This document shows positions 63,099 through 64,000 of a stretch of 64,000 nucleotides of DNA, piece by piece (positions within the stretch are counted from its first letter, which is position 1; each line of letters begins with the position of its first letter). Source of the DNA: Acidovorax sp. GW101-3H11 (lineage in GTDB: Bacteria; Pseudomonadota; Gammaproteobacteria; Burkholderiales; Burkholderiaceae_C). The DNA lies in contig NZ_LUKZ01000009.1 in NCBI RefSeq assembly GCF_001633105.1, positions 781,269-845,268 of the forward strand, read 5' to 3'. The translations under genes and the position numbers were made by a program. The notes below the pieces were generated by a model. That model saw only the letters and a program-made list of their open reading frames with translations. It had not been told where the DNA came from and did not search any database.

Positions 63099-63380
63099 TC
63101 AGCGCACCACGGCCGACAGCACCACCAACCGGTTGGCCAGCAACGCCGCCTCATCCACCATCTGCGCCAAAGGCTTGGCGCCAATGCTCCACCCGCCATA
63201 CCAGATGGCAAAGGCCGTCACCCCGGGGAACCACTGGCTGCCGCGCGTGCCATAGGCGGCAATGGCTTCGTCAATGCGGGCATGCAGGGTCGCAGCCCCG
63301 ACCTGGACCTTGCCATCGAACACCCTGGCTAGGTATTGGTGGGAGCCTTCATGCCGAATATGCAAAGTCAGCACCATCAT
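63099..63380 (-). CDS. Hypothetical protein (93 aa)
   Basis: Start at the ATG at 63380, with a GGAGG site; longer upstream frames are unlikely. MMVLTLHIRHEGSHQYLARVFDGKVQVGAATLHARIDEAIAAYGTRGSQWF... It has a beta-strand-rich first half and an aromatic-rich middle. No signal peptide and no recognised family. It is followed by the CpxPAR-like operon (146-bp gap) and preceded by another small gene. Confidence 0.68.
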   Translation of the reverse strand: MMVLTLHIRHEGSHQYLARVFDGKVQVGAATLHARIDEAIAAYGTRGSQWFPGVTAFAIWYGGWSIGAKPLAQMVDEAALLANRLVVLSAVVR

Positions 63381-63497
63381 GGTCCTCCGCACGGGCCCAA
63401 CCTCACCGCCAAGGGGCAGAAACCATGACAAGCCCCACGACAGCTGCGCATGGCAGGCAACGCTTGTGGCTTCAGGCCAGAAGCACCGGCACAACCC

Positions 63498-63758
63498 TCA
63501 ATCAAACGAGGGTTCCAGATCACACAGCGGTCGAAGGCGCGGCACCGAAGAAGGCCAGCCACCAGCGCGCAAGGTGGCCCGCCCAAGCCCAGTGATGTAC
63601 AGCACCTGCGCCCGGGGCTGCGGCGCATCCACCGGGGGCAGTTGCACCTCGACCATGCCCGCCGCACGCAGCACCCGCAGCTTGTCGATGTTGGTGACGT
63701 CCGATTCGATCAGAGGCAACTCATCCCGCGCCAGCCCCTGCAGATACTCCATTGGCAT
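63498..63758 (-). CDS. Hypothetical protein (86 aa), possible small DNA-binding or regulatory protein
   Basis: ATG at 63758 with a good ribosome site (GGAGG, 6 nt). The sequence MPMEYLQGLARDELPLIESDVTNIDKLRVLRAAGMVEVQLPPVD resembles a helix-turn-helix-like pattern with a central short strand (VQLPP), then YITGLGRATL. No family is recognised with certainty. It lies 117 bp upstream of the 93-residue gene on the same strand. Confidence 0.62.
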   Translation of the reverse strand: MPMEYLQGLARDELPLIESDVTNIDKLRVLRAAGMVEVQLPPVDAPQPRAQVLYITGLGRATLRAGGWPSSVPRLRPLCDLEPSFD

Positions 63759-63878
63759 AGTGGCCTCCGGCTTGAACGAGCGGGCATTGTGCGGCGCTGG
63801 GTTGGGTTTATCAAGGGTTGATACACACGCCTACAGATGCAGGGGTGATTGCCGCAGAAAACCGCCCCACAAATGAAA

Positions 63879-63911
63879 AAGAGCGTTCGCTGAAGGTCAG
63901 CGAACGCTCTT
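63879..63911 (-). terminator. Terminator after tmRNA
   Basis: AAGAGCGTTCGCTGA pairs with TCAGCGAACGCTCTT, a 15-bp stem, followed in the minus direction by T. It starts 5 bp after the tmRNA 3' end. Confidence 0.93.
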
Positions 63912-63916
63912 GGATG

Positions 63917-64000
63917 TGGTGGAGCTGGCGGGAATTGAACCCGCGTCCGTAAGCCTTCACCGGGCAGATCTACATGTTTAGCGGTCTGTTTTGAATCTCG
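63917..64000 (-). ncRNA. ssrA: tmRNA (ssrA), 3' end only
   Basis: The last 84 nt on the minus strand end in GGACGCGGGTTCAATTCCCG and CCAGCTCCACCA, the tRNA-like T-arm and acceptor stem with CCA that end tmRNA. The 5' part and the tag reading frame lie outside the window. tmRNA rescues stalled ribosomes. Confidence 0.9.

Overview
The window looks like a chromosomal segment of a high-GC betaproteobacterium of the family Comamonadaceae (Acidovorax-like). This is inferred from the GC-rich codon use, two complete LIV-type (HAAT) transporter operons, the selO-msrB-yciB-bolA-PPIase string, a second IF-1 gene, and short dispersed palindromic repeats of a kind I associate with this family. No search was run, so the assignment is an inference. 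I see no phage, insertion sequence or CRISPR array. The nearest thing to accessory DNA is the RHS gene at the left edge.

Layout. 1-2.6 kb: the N-terminal 871 codons of a secreted RHS/YD-repeat protein, running off the left edge. 3.3-7.5 kb: small and housekeeping genes (DUF72 protein, diguanylate cyclase, a Coq4-like small protein, Ogt DNA repair). 7.6-20.4 kb, all minus strand: acyl-CoA and lipid metabolism (two SDRs, GST, AidB-like and FadE-like acyl-CoA dehydrogenases, ElaA-type acetyltransferase, CurA-like reductase, PaaI-like thioesterase, thiolase, FadB-like multifunctional enzyme). 20.6-27.6 kb, minus: a five-gene branched-chain-amino-acid-type ABC transporter and an acyl-CoA ligase. 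27.9-31.6 kb: Crp/Fnr regulator, lipoprotein carboxylesterase, AraC regulator. 31.6-35.2 kb, plus: selO, msrB, yciB, bolA, PPIase. 35.4-38.3 kb, minus: DUF1624 membrane protein, tRNA-Pro(TGG), IF-1, HPP/CBS protein. 38.8-43.4 kb, plus: a second LIV-type transporter operon, followed by psd.

The centrepiece is a roughly 15-kb minus-strand histidine utilisation block (44.4-59.7 kb). In transcription order it is: NitT/TauT-type transporter (SBP, permease, ATPase), hutC, hutH, hutU, an IclR regulator, a polar amino-acid transporter (SBP, permease, ATPase), a phytanoyl-CoA-dioxygenase-like oxygenase, hutD, hutI, hutF, hutG. It encodes the complete five-step route from histidine through urocanate, imidazolonepropionate, formimidoylglutamate and formylglutamate to glutamate and formate. 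Two TGTATATACA palindromes, one upstream of hutH and one upstream of the NitT/TauT-type transporter, look like HutC operators. An 11-bp-arm palindrome lies just upstream of the IclR gene. The right end holds a CpxPAR-like envelope-stress operon, two small unknown genes and the 3' end of tmRNA.

The most unusual signal is a roughly 60-bp dispersed repeat found in intergenic regions (12.6, 47.9 and 59.9 kb, with variants at 7.5 and 44.3 kb). It also appears, in frame, inside coding sequences, most clearly in selO and probably in the AidB-like gene and a livG gene. Other points are a Walker A Lys-to-Arg change in one LivF ATPase, an HDxxH-x11-E (Coq4-type) motif in an orphan 161-residue protein, and an Fe/2OG-type dioxygenase of unknown substrate inside the hut block.
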